Origin: Rhodococcus sp. Z13
Lineage (GTDB): Bacteria > Actinomycetota > Actinomycetes > Mycobacteriales > Mycobacteriaceae
DNA: 64,000 nt
Assembly (NCBI RefSeq): GCF_025837095.1
Contig: NZ_CP107551.1
Span: 3,528,668-3,592,667 of the forward strand
Direction of reading: 5' to 3'
Shown: positions 17,244-24,988 of the stretch, one piece after another
Layout of the letters: each line of letters begins with the position of its first letter
Position numbering within the stretch: position 1 is the stretch's first letter
Notes under the pieces: model-generated
Seen by the model: the letters and a program-made list of their open reading frames with translations, nothing else
Database searches by the model: none
What the model was told of the DNA's origin: nothing
Position numbers and translations under genes: made by a program

Positions 17244-18101
17244 TCAGCCGGGCATGGTCTCGCCGCCGAGCGGCGCGAGCACCTCCCCGCTGTAGTAGGA
17301 CGACATCCGGTCCGAGGCGAAGAAGACGTAGGAGGGCGCGATCTCATCGGGCTGGGCGGCGCGGCCGAAGGGGGCCTGCTGCCCGAAGTCGGCGACCTTC
17401 TCCTCGTCCATGGTGGCCGGGATCAGCGGTGTCCACACCGGGCCGGGCGCCACGCAGTTCACCCGGATCCGCCTGTCCCGCAGAGCCTGCGCGAGCGAGT
17501 AGGTCAGGGCGATCACGGCGCCCTTGGTGGCGGAGTAGTCGATGAGCGAGGCATTGCCCCGCAGCCCGTTGACGGACGCGGTGTTGATCACCGAACCGCC
17601 GGGGGTCAGATGGTCGAGCGCGGCCTTGGTGACATGGAAGAAGCTGTCGATGTTCACGGCGAAGGTGTGCCGCCACTGCGCCTCGTCGAGCTCGGCGAGG
17701 TCGTCGACGGGCTGCTGGGTACCGACGTTGTTGACGAGCACGTCGAGGCCACCGAGCTGCTCGACGGTCTCGGCCACCACGGCCCGGCAGTGCCGCGCGT
17801 CGGCAAGGTCGCCCGGGATCAGGTGGCAGGTGCGGCCCTCACGGCGCACCAGCTCGGCGGTGTGCTCGGCATCCTCGTGTTCCTCCAGATAGGCGACGGC
17901 GATGTCGGCGCCCTCCTTCGCGAAGGCCACGGCGACGGCCCGCCCGATACCGGAGTCCCCGCCCGTGATCAGCGCCTTGCGGCCGGAAAGGAGTCCACGG
18001 CCGGTGTAGTCACGCATCTCGTCGGTGGGTCGTTCGGCCATGTCGCCCGTCTCGCCTGGATAGTCGATGACGTGGGCCGGCCGTTCGTGCTCGTCGCTCA
18101 T
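17244..18101 (-). CDS. short-chain dehydrogenase, GSP39-like
   Basis: A 285-residue SDR oxidoreductase of the YdaD/YhdF group, whose B. subtilis members are sigma-B general stress proteins. The NAD(P) loop is ALITGGDSGIGRAVA (about residues 43-57), NNVG follows near 125, and the catalytic YSATKG lies near 190 with the S at NTASVNG. An N-terminal extension with HVIDYPGETGDM is typical of this group. Substrate unknown. GGGTAT sits 9 bases before the ATG, so a leaderless sigma-F message is likely. Confidence 0.9.
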   Translation of the reverse strand: MSDEHERPAHVIDYPGETGDMAERPTDEMRDYTGRGLLSGRKALITGGDSGIGRAVAVAFAKEGADIAVAYLEEHEDAEHTAELVRREGRTCHLIPGDLADARHCRAVVAETVEQLGGLDVLVNNVGTQQPVDDLAELDEAQWRHTFAVNIDSFFHVTKAALDHLTPGGSVINTASVNGLRGNASLIDYSATKGAVIALTYSLAQALRDRRIRVNCVAPGPVWTPLIPATMDEEKVADFGQQAPFGRAAQPDEIAPSYVFFASDRMSSYYSGEVLAPLGGETMPG

Positions 18102-18110
18102 GGCGGCGGA

Positions 18111-18116
18111 ATACCC
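18111..18116 (-). promoter_or_regulatory. sigma-F-type -10 element of the GSP39-like gene
   Basis: A perfect GGGTAT lies 9 bases from ATG 18101, the same distance as in several neighbours. The -35 is poor (GCAT at 15 bases is the best match). Confidence 0.45.
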
Positions 18117-18148
18117 GCGCCGGGGCCGGGTATGCGCCCCGGGTCGGG

Positions 18149-18220
18149 GTCGTTTCCGCTGTGCGCTGAGCGGTCGTTTCCGCTGTGCGCTGAGCGGTCG
18201 TTTCCGCTGTGCGCGGAGCG
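18149..18220. repeat. three tandem copies of a 24-base unit carrying a -35 element
   Basis: Units at 18149-18172, 18173-18196 and 18197-18220. The first two are identical; the third differs at one base (GCGC-TG versus GCGC-GG). Each contains GTTTCCGCTGTGCGC. Only the third copy has a -10 at the right distance. Confidence 0.9.
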
Positions 18221-18225
18221 GGTAA
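18200..18225 (+). promoter_or_regulatory. sigma-F-type promoter of the haem-oxygenase-fold gene
   Basis: GTTT, 16 bases, GGGTAA. The GTTT belongs to the last tandem repeat. The -10 ends 9 bases before ATG 18235. Confidence 0.7.
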
Positions 18226-18234
18226 CAGGGACGT

Positions 18235-19254
18235 ATGGCTCACGAGACCCGCATGTGCGACAGTCACGACGCGGCGCTGCCCATCCCCCGCGGTCCCATC
18301 TCCGCAGAGGTCGTCGAGCGGCTGCGGCATCCCGCCGACGACGCCGACTGGCACGTACCGACGGACGGTGCCGACGCCTACGGCGAGGACGTCCAGCTCG
18401 CCCTCACGGTGCTCTACGAACTGCACTACCGCGGCTTCGCGGGTGTGGACCCGGCCTGGGAGTGGGCACCCGGACCGCTCGGGGTGCGCGGGAAGCTGGA
18501 GCGGCTCTTCCTCGGTCGGCTGCGCGAGGACGTGCCGGCGAGCGACGACCCGCAGGCCGTCCTCGAGGAACTGTGTCACGAGTCCCCGGAGGGCTGGGGT
18601 GTCTCGCACGAACTCGCCGCCCGCGGCACGTGGGACACGATGCGCGAGTTCTTCGTCCATCGCTCGATCTACCATCTCAAGGAGGCCGATCCGCACGCGC
18701 TGGCGATCCCTCGTCTGTCGGGCCGCGCGAAGGCCGCCCTGGTGGCGGTGGAGTTCGACGAGTACGGCGGGGGTCACGCCGAGCGTATGCACTCTCGCCT
18801 GTTCGCCGACCTGCTGCGTGCGGCGGGCCTGAAGGACGACTATCTCGGCTATCTCGACGTGGTCCCGGGGGTCACCCTGGCGACCGTGAACTTCATGTCG
18901 TTGTGCGGCCTGCACCGCGCCTACACCCCCATGTTGGTGGGGATGTTCGCGGCCGCCGAGATCACCACGGCCCCGAGTGCCCGCCGGATGGTGGAGGCGC
19001 TGGAACGGCTCGGTGCGGACGACGCGTGCGTGCTCTTCTACTCAGAGCACATCGAGGCCGACGCCGTGCACGAGCTGGTGCTGCGTCACGATGTCGTCGG
19101 GTACATGCTCGAGCAGGATCCGGGTTGCGCCCGCGACCTGTCGTTCGGGGCGCAGGCCATCGAGTTCCTGGAAGGGCGCCTCGGCAGCCATCTACTGGGC
19201 AGCTGGTCGGCCGGGCGCATCTCCCTCCTCGCCCCCGCCGGGGCAGCGGCCTGA
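18235..19254 (+). CDS. iron-containing redox enzyme family protein (haem-oxygenase fold)
   Basis: A 339-residue protein of the iron-containing redox enzyme family, which has the all-helical haem-oxygenase/TENA fold. Landmarks are EFFVHRSIYHLKEADPHALA, VEFDEYGGGHAERMHSRLF and the late ACVLFYSEHIEADAVHELVL, where glutamates and histidines form the presumed diiron site. Relatives include diiron oxidases, but no substrate is known. The start follows a sigma-F-type -10 by 9 bases with no ribosome-binding site, which suggests leaderless translation. Confidence 0.82.
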   Translation: MAHETRMCDSHDAALPIPRGPISAEVVERLRHPADDADWHVPTDGADAYGEDVQLALTVLYELHYRGFAGVDPAWEWAPGPLGVRGKLERLFLGRLREDVPASDDPQAVLEELCHESPEGWGVSHELAARGTWDTMREFFVHRSIYHLKEADPHALAIPRLSGRAKAALVAVEFDEYGGGHAERMHSRLFADLLRAAGLKDDYLGYLDVVPGVTLATVNFMSLCGLHRAYTPMLVGMFAAAEITTAPSARRMVEALERLGADDACVLFYSEHIEADAVHELVLRHDVVGYMLEQDPGCARDLSFGAQAIEFLEGRLGSHLLGSWSAGRISLLAPAGAAA

Positions 19255-19275
19255 ACACTTCTGCAAGCCGGGCTC

Positions 19276-19548
19276 TCAGTCGATGAGGCCCGGCTCGTGT
19301 GTGGAGGTGCCACCGGAACCGCGTAGACGCCGGCTTCTGAGGTTGAGCACCGACAGGAAGACGCCGAGGACGACGAGGACGGCAGCGACGATGCTGCCGA
19401 CGACCACCCAGCCGCCGAATCCGTCGCCCGCCGCGTAGAGGACGAGCGCGACGACGGCGAGGCCGGCGAGCACACATGCGTATCCGATCCAGCCGGAGGC
19501 ACGGGTGACGGGGGTGGGGGCCTGAGCCCGATCAGATGGTTGCGTCAT
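19276..19548 (-). CDS. small two-helix membrane protein (paralogue)
   Basis: A 90-residue protein with two hydrophobic helices (about residues 19-40 and 45-66), a hinge AAGDGFGGW and a basic exit VLNLRSRRLRG. It is recognisably related to the 73-residue protein at 15387-15608. ATG 19548 was chosen because a sigma-F-type -10 (GGGTAT) ends 8 bases upstream and there is no ribosome-binding site, matching leaderless starts nearby. Function unknown. Confidence 0.72.
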   Translation of the reverse strand: MTQPSDRAQAPTPVTRASGWIGYACVLAGLAVVALVLYAAGDGFGGWVVVGSIVAAVLVVLGVFLSVLNLRSRRLRGSGGTSTHEPGLID

Positions 19549-19556
19549 GTCGACGG

Positions 19557-19583
19557 ATACCCGCACCGTCACCCCGGCGAAAC
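19557..19583 (-). promoter_or_regulatory. sigma-F-type promoter of the 90-residue membrane protein
   Basis: On the minus strand: GTTT, 17 bases, GGGTAT, ending 8 bases from ATG 19548. Confidence 0.7.
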
Positions 19584-19626
19584 CTGATGGCCGGTGAAAA
19601 GCCAAAGCCGCGAATGAATTACGTTT

Positions 19627-20727
19627 TCACGAAGGGATGCGGTGATCGATCGGACCACGTTCGACGAGGGCCGCCATCCGCTGGCGCGCCGTGCGGGGGT
19701 GCAGCACGGGACTGTCGGTACCGGCGCGGGAGCGCATGCCGCGCACCGTCTCCGCCCAGGCATCCGGACCGGTGTGGTGCGGGGTCCAGCCGAGTTCCCT
19801 CGCGGCCCTGGTGCAGTCGAGCAGCGGGGTGTTGTAGGCGAGATCGATCCAGCCGCCCTCGACGGGCTGCAGCCGCAGCCGCCAGGTCGCCTCCGCGACG
19901 ATCGAGAGCACACGGTGGGGCAGCGGCACGATCGGGCACCCGAAGGGCTCGGCGAAGTCGTCGGCCCGCACCGGCGCCGGCGAAGCGAGATTGAACGGTC
20001 CGGCCACCCGCTGTTCCAGGGCCGCGACGATCGCATCGGCCACGTCGTCGGAGTGCACAGCCGGCACCGCGAGACTGCGGTCCATGGGCAGTACCGGCAG
20101 GTGGTCGGTGATCGCACTGGGGACGAGTTCGGGCAGGACGTACCGTTCGAGGCCGTTGCCGGCGACGAACTGCCCGATGAAGCCGGGCCGGAACCGGGTG
20201 AGCAGAGGCGCCCCCGGGTCGGTCTCGAACTCGTCGAGGAAGCGTTCTGCACGTACCTTGTCGACGCTGTACGTACAGCTGGGCACACCGTCGGTGGACC
20301 ATGTCTCGTCGACCTCGCGGCCGTAGGAGCCGCGGGAGTAGACCGCCCCGGACGACATGTGCACGATGTGCGCGACCCCCGCCCCGGCCGCGGCGGTCGT
20401 CACCGCGCGGGTACCGTCGAGCGCCACCCGCCCCAGATAGTCGCGACGGTGGGAGGGCTGGAAGCCCCATGCGAGGTGCACGACGGCGTCCGCTCCGGCC
20501 ATCACCGGCCGTAGCCTGGCGGCCGCATCGGGATCGGCGAGGTCGACGGAGCACCACCTCGCACCTGCATACGGATCGCGCGCCGGAGGGATCCGGCGCG
20601 CGATCGCGACGATGTCGGGTCGAGGATCGTGGGCGGCGAGACGGCGCAGCAGCGCGGTGCCGACGTTGCCGCTCGCTCCGGTGACGACGATGCGCCGTGG
20701 CAGAGCCGAGCGGGTCGTGTCGGTCAT
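19627..20727 (-). CDS. NAD-dependent epimerase/dehydratase family protein
   Basis: A 366-residue extended short-chain dehydrogenase. The dinucleotide loop is IVVTGASGNVGTALLRRL (about residues 13-30), then DAVVHLAWGFQPS and HMSSGAVYSRG, with the active-site pair in YSVDKVRAE. Homologues are annotated as sugar-nucleotide epimerase-like proteins without known substrate. ATG 20727 avoids an implausible arginine-rich extension. It begins 40 bases after the dps stop on the same strand, so it is probably transcribed from the dps promoter. Confidence 0.85.
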   Translation of the reverse strand: MTDTTRSALPRRIVVTGASGNVGTALLRRLAAHDPRPDIVAIARRIPPARDPYAGARWCSVDLADPDAAARLRPVMAGADAVVHLAWGFQPSHRRDYLGRVALDGTRAVTTAAAGAGVAHIVHMSSGAVYSRGSYGREVDETWSTDGVPSCTYSVDKVRAERFLDEFETDPGAPLLTRFRPGFIGQFVAGNGLERYVLPELVPSAITDHLPVLPMDRSLAVPAVHSDDVADAIVAALEQRVAGPFNLASPAPVRADDFAEPFGCPIVPLPHRVLSIVAEATWRLRLQPVEGGWIDLAYNTPLLDCTRAARELGWTPHHTGPDAWAETVRGMRSRAGTDSPVLHPRTARQRMAALVERGPIDHRIPS

Positions 20728-20767
20728 GGCACCCCTGTTCCTTCGTCGCCGTTCTCGCCGTGTGCGG

Positions 20768-21313
20768 TCAGCGAGCCGATTCCGCGGCTTCCTTCTCCGT
20801 GGAGGCGTCGGCGTTGGACAGCGCACCGGACGCGTTCTCGAGGTGGGCGCGGACGAACCACTGGAACTTCTCCAGCTGCCCGGTCTGACCGATGAGCAGG
20901 TCCTCGGTGATGGGATCGAGCTTGCCGACCTCGTCGATCGCCTTACGGTTGTCGGTGATCAGGCCGTCGTAGACGAGATCGAGGGCCGCCAGATGGGCCT
21001 GGGCGGTGTCGCGTCCCACCGAGTAGTCGTCCCACGTGCGGTTCTTCTCGATAGCGCCGGGCGTGCCCTTCGGGGACGCACCGAGCGCCGCGATCCGTTC
21101 GGCGACCTCGTCGGCGTATCCGCGCACGAGCTCGACCTGCGGGTCGATCATCTCGTGGACGCCGATGAAGTTCGGTCCGACGACGTTCCAGTGGATGTGC
21201 TTCAGCGTCAGGTGCAGGTCGTTGTAGGCGCTCAGGCGTTCCTGGAGAATCTGGGCGGTACGCGAACCGTCGGCATCGCTCAGACCGGGAACCGTGTAGC
21301 TCGACTTCGACAT
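20768..21313 (-). CDS. dps: Dps-type DNA-binding ferritin
   Basis: A 181-residue Dps protein, a dodecameric mini-ferritin that oxidises and stores iron and protects DNA in starved or oxidatively stressed cells. The ferroxidase residues fit H41, H53, D68 and E72 (HWNVVGPNFIGVHEMIDPQ region and YADEVAER). The C-terminal tail is acidic and alanine-rich rather than lysine-rich, so DNA binding by the tail is not obvious. GGAGGA precedes ATG 21313, and a textbook sigma-F promoter lies about 45 bases further up. The epimerase gene follows in the same direction. Confidence 0.94.
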   Translation of the reverse strand: MSKSSYTVPGLSDADGSRTAQILQERLSAYNDLHLTLKHIHWNVVGPNFIGVHEMIDPQVELVRGYADEVAERIAALGASPKGTPGAIEKNRTWDDYSVGRDTAQAHLAALDLVYDGLITDNRKAIDEVGKLDPITEDLLIGQTGQLEKFQWFVRAHLENASGALSNADASTEKEAAESAR

Positions 21314-21353
21314 GGGTTTTCCTCCAGATGTGCTCTCGGGGTGTGCAGCGCGG

Positions 21354-21380
21354 ATACCCGGCGGTCCTGCGCGTCCAAAC
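21354..21380 (-). promoter_or_regulatory. sigma-F-type promoter of dps
   Basis: On the minus strand: GTTT, 17 bases, GGGTAT. The leader to ATG 21313 is about 35 bases and contains a ribosome-binding site, unlike the leaderless neighbours. Confidence 0.75.
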
Positions 21381-21449
21381 ATGACCGTGGTGGTCGCCAC
21401 GTCCGGTCACCCGCTCCGAACATTCGCCGCAATATCTGCGTTCCGGTGC

Positions 21450-21475
21450 GTTTGGAACCGGACCAACCCGGTTAT
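21450..21475 (+). promoter_or_regulatory. sigma-F-type promoter of the 51-residue membrane protein
   Basis: GTTT, 16 bases, GGTTAT (one mismatch from GGGTAT), diverging from the dps promoter with about 70 bases between them. Confidence 0.55.
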
Positions 21476-21532
21476 TCGGCTGTCGGGCGCCGAGGCTCTC
21501 CAGGCTTCGGTCACGACAGCGAGGTGACGACA

Positions 21533-21688
21533 ATGATCATTCTGGGTTTGATTCTTCTGGTGGTGGGATTCTTCACGGGAATCTCGATTCTCACCACGCT
21601 CGGAGTGATACTCCTGGTGATCGGCGTGATTCTGGCGATCCTGGGCGCAACCGGCCGGGCCATCGGCGGACGCGCACACTGGTACTGA
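21533..21688 (+). CDS. DUF6131-like small membrane protein
   Basis: A 51-residue protein that is almost entirely two hydrophobic helices (MIILGLILLVVGFFTGI and VILLVIGVILAILGATG) with a short tail GGRAHWY. It matches the short DUF6131-type proteins seen beside stress genes in mycobacteria and rhodococci; function unknown. The start is fixed by GAGGTG about 8 bases before ATG 21533. It has its own sigma-F-type promoter and is divergent from dps. Confidence 0.75.
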   Translation: MIILGLILLVVGFFTGISILTTLGVILLVIGVILAILGATGRAIGGRAHWY

Positions 21689-21731
21689 CCCGGTACCGAT
21701 ACCGACTCGGTACCGACCACATCCACGACAC

Positions 21732-21755
21732 GCCCCCGGTGCATGCACCGGGGGC
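21732..21755. terminator. 24-base perfect palindrome between convergent genes
   Basis: GCCCCCGGTGCA followed by its exact complement, centred between the DUF6131-like gene and the convergent CDGSH gene. It probably ends transcription from both sides. Confidence 0.65.
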
Positions 21756-21815
21756 TCGATCCTTGCCGCAGATCGATGCCGCAGACCGATCCTTGCCGCG
21801 GCTCAATCCTTGCGC
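21756..21815. repeat. degenerate tandem repeats of the CDGSH gene 3' end
   Basis: Four short units share CGATCCTTGCCGC or a decayed form (about 21757, 21774, 21787, 21803). The last overlaps the terminal codons of the CDGSH gene, whose end (arginine-lysine-aspartate-stop) is the source of the pattern. Confidence 0.6.
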
Positions 21816-22027
21816 AGGGCGCGGTGGCTGGTGTCGCAGAGCGGATGGATCGCGCTGCGGCGGCAGCGGCACACCGCCACCACGAAGCGGTCCGATTCCA
21901 CGGCCGTGCCGTCGTCGCACTCGATGCGGACGGGCCCTTCCACCAGGGTGGGGCCACCTCGCACCTGCCGCACCACCCGCGGCTCACCGTCGCCCGGCCC
22001 GACCCTGGTGATCTTCGGAGTCTTCAT
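21803..22027 (-). CDS. CDGSH iron-sulphur domain protein
   Basis: A 74-residue protein with a single CDGSH motif: CRCRRSAIHPLCDTSH (about residues 53-68). The three cysteines and one histidine match the 2Fe-2S ligands of mitoNEET-like proteins. Role is probably electron or cluster transfer; partner unknown. It starts 7 bases after the stop of the upstream methyltransferase gene, so the two form one operon under a sigma-F-type promoter. Confidence 0.88.
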   Translation of the reverse strand: MKTPKITRVGPGDGEPRVVRQVRGGPTLVEGPVRIECDDGTAVESDRFVVAVCRCRRSAIHPLCDTSHRALRKD

Positions 22028-22034
22028 GCGTCTC

Positions 22035-22721
22035 TCACCTTCCCGGGTGGGGCCGATCGGCCCGGACGACCACGACTTCCTCGGTGGTGGAACCGGGTTC
22101 GGCCAGGTGCGATGCGTACAGATAGTCGGCCCGGCTGCGCAGCACCGGACCGAAGGGGATGCGCCGGCGTGCCACGACCGAGGCCTTGAGGTCGGCGTCC
22201 CGCAGCCGGCGGAGGGTCGTCTCGACGCCGGTGAACTCGGAGTGGACGATCAGGGCGAAACCACCCGGGGTGAGCAGTGCGGGAAGGCTGTCGCACAACG
22301 GATCCAGCACTCCACGGCCGTCGGCACCCGCATCCCAGCGGGGGTCGCGGTCCTCGCCGTCGCAGGGCACGTAGGGCGGATTGGACAGCACCACGTCGAA
22401 GGGGCCGTGCCGCAACACCGCATCGAGACCGCCCCGGTGGGCACGGATCGGCAGCCGCCGCGTCCACGCGTTCATCCGGGCGGTGAGCACCGCGCGGGGT
22501 GCGATGTCGAAGGCGGTCACCGAGGCCGCCCCCATCATCGCCGCGTTGACGGCGAGAAATCCTGTGCCGGTGCAGAAATCGAGGACGTGCGAATCCTCGG
22601 TCCCGCCCGCGTCCGCCAGGGCATTCGCGAGCAGGTACGAATCCTCTTGGGGGCGATACACCCCCGGCAGACGCCATACCCGCGGCGAATCCGATCCGTC
22701 CAGTGCCAGGGAAGCTGTCAC
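22035..22721 (-). CDS. HemK2/PrmC-like methyltransferase
   Basis: A 228-residue class I methyltransferase of the HemK/PrmC-related group. Motif I is VLDFCTGTGFLAVNAAMMGA, then VTAFDIAPRAVLTARMN, and the N/Q-methyltransferase motif NPPYVPC is present (about residue 118). The family modifies glutamine in release factors or other N-containing substrates; small stand-alone copies next to CDGSH genes are recurrent in actinobacteria. It is distinct from a housekeeping PrmC, whose usual neighbour prfA is absent. The start is GTG 22721 with GAGGTGG ahead. About 85 bases of leader separate it from a sigma-F-type promoter. Confidence 0.83.
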   Translation of the reverse strand: MTASLALDGSDSPRVWRLPGVYRPQEDSYLLANALADAGGTEDSHVLDFCTGTGFLAVNAAMMGAASVTAFDIAPRAVLTARMNAWTRRLPIRAHRGGLDAVLRHGPFDVVLSNPPYVPCDGEDRDPRWDAGADGRGVLDPLCDSLPALLTPGGFALIVHSEFTGVETTLRRLRDADLKASVVARRRIPFGPVLRSRADYLYASHLAEPGSTTEEVVVVRADRPHPGR

Positions 22722-22812
22722 GTCACACCACCTCGGTATCTCGAGTACGACAGTGGATCGCCACACCGGCGCCGAGGATTCGGCGTCTCTCGTGTCGTCC
22801 GTTCGCGGGCGG

Positions 22813-22838
22813 ATACCCGAGGGTGCAGCGTGTGAAAC
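22813..22838 (-). promoter_or_regulatory. sigma-F-type promoter of the methyltransferase-CDGSH operon
   Basis: On the minus strand: GTTT, 16 bases, GGGTAT, with a full consensus match. Confidence 0.72.
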
Positions 22839-22872
22839 ACGCCACGTGCGCGGAGGGCCGGATCGGGCCCGC

Positions 22873-24465
22873 TCAGGAGAACAGGATCCGCCGGGCAGTG
22901 CCTCGCACCCGCCGCGTGATCGGCGCGAACCGGCGGTGGTCGGCGAGGGCGGCCTGCGCGGCGTTCCAGCCGCCCATTCCGTGCACTCCCCCACCGGGAT
23001 GCGCGGCGGCGCTCGCGAGATAGACCCCTTCCACCGGTGTGCGGGGACCCCCGAAACCGGGTATGGGACGCAGGAAGAGCTGCTGGTGGACCTGCGCCGT
23101 ACCTCCGTTCACGGCGCCGCCCACGAGATTCGCGTCGGCCGCCTCGAGATCGCCGGGCCGCTGCACGGCGCGGCCCACTACCCGGGCACCGAATCCCGGT
23201 GCGTAGGCCTCGAGTTGCGCATCGACCCGTTCCGCGAGGTGGTCGGCGGAGACGTCGTCGGTGACGCCGCGCGGCAGATGGGTGTACGCCCAGCAACTCT
23301 CGGTGCCCTCGGGCGACCGCGTCGGGTCGGTGGTGGTCATCTGCCCGAACAACAGGAAGGGGGATTCGGGGACGACGCCGGTCGCCAGGTCGGCCGACCA
23401 TCGGATCATCGTGTTCGTGTCGGCACCCACGTGCACCGTCCCGGCGCCCCTCAGCGACGGGGACCGCCACGGCACCTTCCCGTCGAGGGCGTAGTTGACC
23501 TTGACGACGGGGGTGTCCCACTCGAACCGACGCAGGTCGTCGCGGATCCGGGGCCCGACCGCGTCCGCGGGCAGCAAGCGCCCGTAGAGGGCCGGAGCCG
23601 AGGTGTCGGCGAGCACCGCGCGGCGGACCGCGATCCGGTCCCCGTCGGCGGTGTGCACGGCGCTCGCGCGGCCGCCGGAGACCTCCACCGCGTCGACCCG
23701 CCGGTTGCACAGCACCCGGGCGCCCGCCGATTCGCCGCGGCTCACGAGGGCGGCGGTGAGCGCCCCGGCACCCCCCACCGGGGCCGGGAAGCCGACATCC
23801 TGTCCGAGCATCGTGAGGATGTAGCCCATGACGCCGCTTCCCGGCGCCTCGGGCGGGGTGTCCGCGTGCATAGCGTTGCCGAGCAGCAGCAGCCGTGCCG
23901 ACCGTCCTCCGAACAGTTCGGCGGACATCCGGACGACGGGAAGCGCCAGCATCCGAACGTAGCGCAGCAGGTCGCCGGTCTTCATCGTCCGCGCGAACCC
24001 GATGGACCCGCGCACGGGTGGGAAGGGTCCGAGCAGCAGGTCGAGGAACGGATCGCGTACGTGCCGCCACTGTTCCACCAGCTCCAGCCAGGCCCGGCCG
24101 TCGCCGGCGCACCGGCGTTCGAGGTCGGCGGCGGTCTCCTCCGGGTCGGGTGAGACGACGACCGCGTCCTCGTCGTCGGGGCCGAGGGGGTGCCCGAACG
24201 CCTTGGGTGAGCGGGCCCATCGCAGGCCGTGCGCGGAAAGGTCCAGTTCGCGGAAGGCGGGCGAGACCACGCCGAGTGGGTAGAACGCACTGAACAGGTC
24301 GGCGAGGTAACCGGGGTGGAGTTCTGCGCTGCGGACCGCACCGCCCGGTTCCGGTTGTTCCTCCAGGACGAGCACGTCCCATCCCGCGTCGGCGAGCGCC
24401 GCCGCGGCGGTCAGCCCGTTGGGTCCGGCCCCGATGACGACCGCATCCACGGTCTCGTTCGTCAT
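22873..24465 (-). CDS. phytoene desaturase-like FAD-dependent oxidoreductase
   Basis: A 530-residue flavoprotein of the NAD(P)/FAD oxidoreductase type related to carotenoid desaturases and PYROXD2. The FAD loop is AVVIGAGPNGLTAAAALADAG (start about residue 8), with LEEQPEPGGAVRS after it. The C-terminal FAD motif is VEGVYLASAAAHPGGGVHG. No phytoene synthase or other carotenoid gene is nearby, so carotenoid chemistry is unsupported. Its ATG overlaps the stop of the SRPBCC gene (ATGA), and both are expected to share a sigma-F-type promoter. Confidence 0.87.
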   Translation of the reverse strand: MTNETVDAVVIGAGPNGLTAAAALADAGWDVLVLEEQPEPGGAVRSAELHPGYLADLFSAFYPLGVVSPAFRELDLSAHGLRWARSPKAFGHPLGPDDEDAVVVSPDPEETAADLERRCAGDGRAWLELVEQWRHVRDPFLDLLLGPFPPVRGSIGFARTMKTGDLLRYVRMLALPVVRMSAELFGGRSARLLLLGNAMHADTPPEAPGSGVMGYILTMLGQDVGFPAPVGGAGALTAALVSRGESAGARVLCNRRVDAVEVSGGRASAVHTADGDRIAVRRAVLADTSAPALYGRLLPADAVGPRIRDDLRRFEWDTPVVKVNYALDGKVPWRSPSLRGAGTVHVGADTNTMIRWSADLATGVVPESPFLLFGQMTTTDPTRSPEGTESCWAYTHLPRGVTDDVSADHLAERVDAQLEAYAPGFGARVVGRAVQRPGDLEAADANLVGGAVNGGTAQVHQQLFLRPIPGFGGPRTPVEGVYLASAAAHPGGGVHGMGGWNAAQAALADHRRFAPITRRVRGTARRILFS

Positions 24466-24905
24466 ACGGTCACGCCTTCGGCGATGAGCGCGAGTCGTTT
24501 CAGGCACTCCTGGTTCCGGGGCAGCACCAGTTCCTCCTGTACGACGTCGGGGACGAGGGCGTAGGGTCCCTCCACCACATGTTCGGCCATCGTGATGCGT
24601 GTGCCACCCGAACCGGTGGGTTCGAGCGTGAGGGTGATCTCGGCCTTGCCGAACAGCCATGCCCGCGCCCGCAGCACGAGTTCGCGTTCGGACTGCACGG
24701 ACTTCACCTCCGTGCTGTCGTCGAGCACCAGCGGCCACAGGCCGACGGAATGATGGATCCGGCTGCCCACCTGCGGCCACGTCCGGTCCACCTCGCGGAT
24801 CCGGGAGGCGCCCACCACCCACGACGCGTAGCGCCAGCCGTCCGCCAGGATCTCCCACACCCCGGCCGACGACACAGTGGTCTCGATACTCGCAATCCTG
24901 CCCAT
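24462..24905 (-). CDS. SRPBCC family protein
   Basis: A 147-residue START-like (SRPBCC) protein with a hydrophobic ligand cavity. The pattern VWEILADGWRYASWVVGASRIREVD is characteristic of polyketide cyclase/dehydrase-type members in actinobacteria. The ligand is unknown. GGAGGAGGA lies before ATG 24905, fixing the start. It is coupled to the FAD oxidoreductase by a four-base overlap and is divergent from the PfkB gene across a pair of matching sigma-F-type promoters. Confidence 0.82.
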   Translation of the reverse strand: MGRIASIETTVSSAGVWEILADGWRYASWVVGASRIREVDRTWPQVGSRIHHSVGLWPLVLDDSTEVKSVQSERELVLRARAWLFGKAEITLTLEPTGSGGTRITMAEHVVEGPYALVPDVVQEELVLPRNQECLKRLALIAEGVTV

Positions 24906-24944
24906 GCCGGTTCCTCCTCCTCGGACGTCCGCTCGCTGCGACGC

Positions 24945-24970
24945 ATACCCCACCACCCCGGGTGTCACAC
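24945..24970 (-). promoter_or_regulatory. sigma-F-type promoter of the SRPBCC-FAD operon
   Basis: On the minus strand: GTGT, 16 bases, GGGTAT. The -35 has one mismatch from GTTT, as does its divergent partner. Confidence 0.6.
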
Positions 24971-24988
24971 GGCGCGCCTCACCGCCCC

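Noticed and set aside
18128-18133. Plus-strand GGGTAT near the GSP39-like gene
   Set aside because: No -35 at a suitable distance on the plus strand, and no gene starts soon after it; the minus-strand copy is better placed.
18149-18220. Possible CRISPR array
   Set aside because: The units are contiguous 24-base tandem repeats without spacers.
22381-24153. Long plus-strand open frame opposite the FAD oxidoreductase
   Set aside because: Antisense to a clear flavoprotein with conserved motifs and no ribosome-binding site of its own.
22873-24465. Carotenoid biosynthesis cluster
   Set aside because: The oxidoreductase resembles phytoene desaturase, but no phytoene synthase, cyclase or prenyltransferase is near it.
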